Positions 6,200 through 7,527 of a stretch of 7,527 bases of DNA are shown one piece after another. Each line of letters opens with the position of its first letter. The first letter of the stretch is position 1. The position numbers were made by a program, and so were the translations under genes. Source of the DNA: an uncultured Asticcacaulis sp. (GTDB taxonomy: Bacteria; Pseudomonadota; Alphaproteobacteria; Caulobacterales; Caulobacteraceae); NCBI GenBank assembly GCA_946482045.1, contig CAMLPZ010000207.1, positions 1-7,527 on the forward strand, given 5' to 3'. Below the pieces are notes generated by a model. The model worked only from the letters and a program-made list of their open reading frames with translations, was not told the origin of the DNA and searched no databases.

Positions 6200-7222
6200 A
6201 TGATCGATTCTGTAAATTCTTCCATTGCTTCGAAATCCCGATCCGGCGCGGCTCCGCGGGGTCTTTATCCCGACATCGAACCCTATGACGCCGGTCACCT
6301 TCCGGTCGGCGGCAAGCACAAGATTTACTATGAACAATGCGGCAATCCGGCTGGCATTCCCGTCATCGTGCTGCACGGCGGCCCGGGCGGTGGCATCTCA
6401 GCCAATCTGCGCTCCTACTTCAATCCGGACGGCTACCGCATCATCCTGTTCGACCAGCGCGGCTGCGGGAAATCGACACCGCACGCCTCCGAAGACGTGT
6501 CGCTGGAAGACAACACGACCTGGCATCTGGTTTCGGACATCGAAGCCTTGCGCGAAAAGCTGGGCGTCAGCCAGTGGGTCGTGTTCGGCGGCTCCTGGGG
6601 GTCGACCCTGTCGCTGGCCTACGCACTGAAACACACCGACAAGGTGCTGGGCCTGATCCTGCGCGGCATCTTCCTGGTGCGCAAATCCGAGCTCGACTGG
6701 TTCTACCAGGAAGGCGCCAGCCACATCTATCCGGATATCTGGGAACGCTTCATCGCGCCTATCCCGGAGGCAGAGCGCGGCGACCTTCTCAACGCCTATA
6801 TCGCGCGGCTGAACGGCCCGGACAAGGCGGTCCAGCGCGCTTGTGCCCTGGCCTGGAGCGGCTGGGAAGGCGACACCCTGTCGATCGAAGGGCCGTCGGA
6901 GGCGGGTTCGAAATTCTCAGATCCCGACTTTGCCATTGCCTTTGCGCGCATTGAGTCGTGGTACTTCAAGAACGGCGGCTTCTTCGAGACCGACAACTGG
7001 ATACTCGAGAACATCCACCGTTTGAAGGACGTGCCGGCGTGGATCGTCCAGGGCCGCTACGACGTCGTGACGCCGATGAAGACGGCCTGGGAACTGCACA
7101 AGGCCTGGCCGGAAGCCCGCTTCAACCTCGTCAAGAAGGCCGGCCATTCGTCCAGCGACGACGGCATCCTGCACGGCCTGGTCGCGGCCGCCGACGAAGC
7201 CCTGGCGCTGCTGGCAAAGTAA
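6200..7222 (+). CDS. pip: Proline iminopeptidase (alpha/beta hydrolase, peptidase family S33)
   Basis: A 340-residue cytosolic aminopeptidase that releases N-terminal proline from peptides. The family signature is complete. The oxyanion-hole motif HGGPGGG is at residues 59-65, DQRGCGKS at 85-92, and the nucleophile elbow GGSWGSTLSLAYA starts at 130 with Ser132. Asp288 (in QGRYDVVTP) and His316 (in AGHSS) complete the triad. Glu223 (in SGWEG) and Glu251 (in ARIESWYF) match in spacing the two glutamates that hold the substrate amino group in the Serratia marcescens enzyme (E204 and E232; triad S113, D268, H296); all offsets are 19 or 20. Length fits the family, with about 20 extra Ser-rich residues before the conserved LYPDIEPYD. 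The ATG at 6200 is chosen over an in-frame TTG at 6161, which falls in the likely promoter and adds residues unlike the family. Transcribed divergently from the MFS gene. Confidence 0.95.
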   Translation: MIDSVNSSIASKSRSGAAPRGLYPDIEPYDAGHLPVGGKHKIYYEQCGNPAGIPVIVLHGGPGGGISANLRSYFNPDGYRIILFDQRGCGKSTPHASEDVSLEDNTTWHLVSDIEALREKLGVSQWVVFGGSWGSTLSLAYALKHTDKVLGLILRGIFLVRKSELDWFYQEGASHIYPDIWERFIAPIPEAERGDLLNAYIARLNGPDKAVQRACALAWSGWEGDTLSIEGPSEAGSKFSDPDFAIAFARIESWYFKNGGFFETDNWILENIHRLKDVPAWIVQGRYDVVTPMKTAWELHKAWPEARFNLVKKAGHSSSDDGILHGLVAAADEALALLAK

Positions 7223-7243
7223 GCAAAAACAACATTTACGCTG

Positions 7244-7264
7244 AGGGGAAAAAGCCACACCCCT
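7244..7264 (+). terminator. Weak hairpin after pip, doubtful terminator
   Basis: AGGGG at 7244-7248 and CCCCT at 7260-7264 can pair as a five-base GC-rich stem with an eleven-base loop, beginning 22 bases after the pip stop codon. No T-run follows, so this is at best a weak or factor-assisted terminator. It is listed because it is the only stem seen downstream of pip. Confidence 0.2.
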
Positions 7265-7306
7265 GCCCTTGTTCAAAAACAGCATTACGCCGCCCTTGCC
7301 GTATGG

Positions 7307-7320
7307 TTAATTGTTGTTAA
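7307..7320. promoter_or_regulatory. Second paired TTAA site resembling a CtrA box (six-base spacer)
   Basis: TTAA at 7307-7310 and TTAA at 7317-7320 flank the six bases TTGTTG. The site lies in the 164-base gap between pip and the truncated gene at the right edge, about 67 bases before that gene's GTG. Half-sites and spacing are the same as at 202-216, again one base shorter than the canonical CtrA TTAA-N7-TTAA. The rest of the gap holds the weak hairpin after pip and no other recognisable element. Confidence 0.4.
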
Positions 7321-7386
7321 GGTATATCCGAGCGCAGGTATGGCCGGCTTTTGGGGCAAACGACGGACGCGCTCTCCGGGGGTCGC

Positions 7387-7527
7387 GTGGGAAGTTTGTT
7401 GCCAGAATCGCTGGACGTGGCGGCGGGGCTTGTCTTCGTCTACCTGTTCATGAGCGTGCTTGCGACCGTAGCGCGAGAAGCCTTCGAAGGCTTCATGAAG
7501 CGCCGTTCCCGCAACCTGGAAAAGGGC
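7387..7527 (+). CDS. Membrane-anchored protein of unknown function, N-terminal fragment
   Basis: An open frame continues from a GTG at 7387 to the right edge, 47 codons without a stop. It starts (G)SLLPESLDVAAGLVFVYL. One hydrophobic helix spans about residues 12-29, followed by TVAREAFEGFMKRRSRNLEKG. A helix containing 'VYLxxS', then a Glu-bearing amphipathic stretch and 'R-S/A-R/K-N/T-LEKG', resembles the start of a widespread group of uncharacterised bacterial membrane proteins, for which I know no function. GGGGG at 7378-7382 lies four bases before the GTG and may be the ribosome-binding site. The frame is open back to a TAA at 7318-7320, with TTG codons as alternatives, so the start is uncertain. 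The ATG at 7340 is in another frame and stops after 37 codons. Confidence 0.6.
   Translation, partial: MGSLLPESLDVAAGLVFVYLFMSVLATVAREAFEGFMKRRSRNLEKG

Noticed and set aside
6196..6205. Ten-base palindrome GATCATGATC centred on the pip start codon.
   Set aside because: Perfect ten-base palindromes are expected several times in a window this size, and nothing else supports an operator here.

Overview
This 7.5 kb window is GC-rich bacterial chromosome, densely coding, and most likely from an alphaproteobacterium of the family Caulobacteraceae. Asticcacaulis or a close relative is my guess, but the genus cannot be fixed from the sequence alone. The main clue is a 901-residue protein with two N-terminal membrane segments and a very long coiled coil. 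This architecture matches TipN, the new-pole landmark of Caulobacter. I see no insertion sequences, CRISPR arrays, tRNA or rRNA genes, and nothing that clearly marks a transferred island.

Layout. (1) Bases 1-151, minus strand: the first 50 codons of a cupin-like (JmjC-type) protein that runs off the left edge. (2) Bases 152-236: a short divergent promoter region with a paired-TTAA site resembling a CtrA box. (3) Bases 237-758, plus: a DUF805 membrane protein. (4) Bases 870-1040, plus: a probable 56-residue single-pass membrane protein. (5) Bases 1041-1251: a 211-base leader with an inverted repeat and a possible 22-codon micro-ORF. (6) Bases 1252-3957, plus: the TipN-like polarity protein. 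(7) Bases 3957-4934, plus: a dipeptide epimerase of the enolase superfamily, whose start codon overlaps the tipN stop codon by one base. (8) Bases 4923-6146, minus: an MFS transporter that converges on the epimerase and overlaps it by 12 bases. (9) Bases 6200-7222, plus: a proline iminopeptidase, divergent from the transporter across only 53 bases. (10) Bases 7223-7386: an intergenic stretch with a second paired-TTAA site. (11) Bases 7387-7527, plus: the first 47 codons of an unnamed membrane protein cut by the right edge.

How the genes may work together. The tipN-epimerase pair looks translationally coupled, so a polarity landmark and an enzyme that probably processes murein-derived L-Ala-D-Glu would be made from one message. 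The epimerase, MFS carrier and proline iminopeptidase are all plausible parts of small-peptide handling, but they lie in three transcription units and no shared pathway is shown. The small membrane protein and the DUF805 protein upstream have no assignable role. The window looks mostly like ordinary core genome. The items most worth a second look are the tipN-epimerase coupling, the two six-base-spaced TTAA pairs in promoter regions, the tipN leader, and an apparent excess of the palindrome CTTAAG inside genes.
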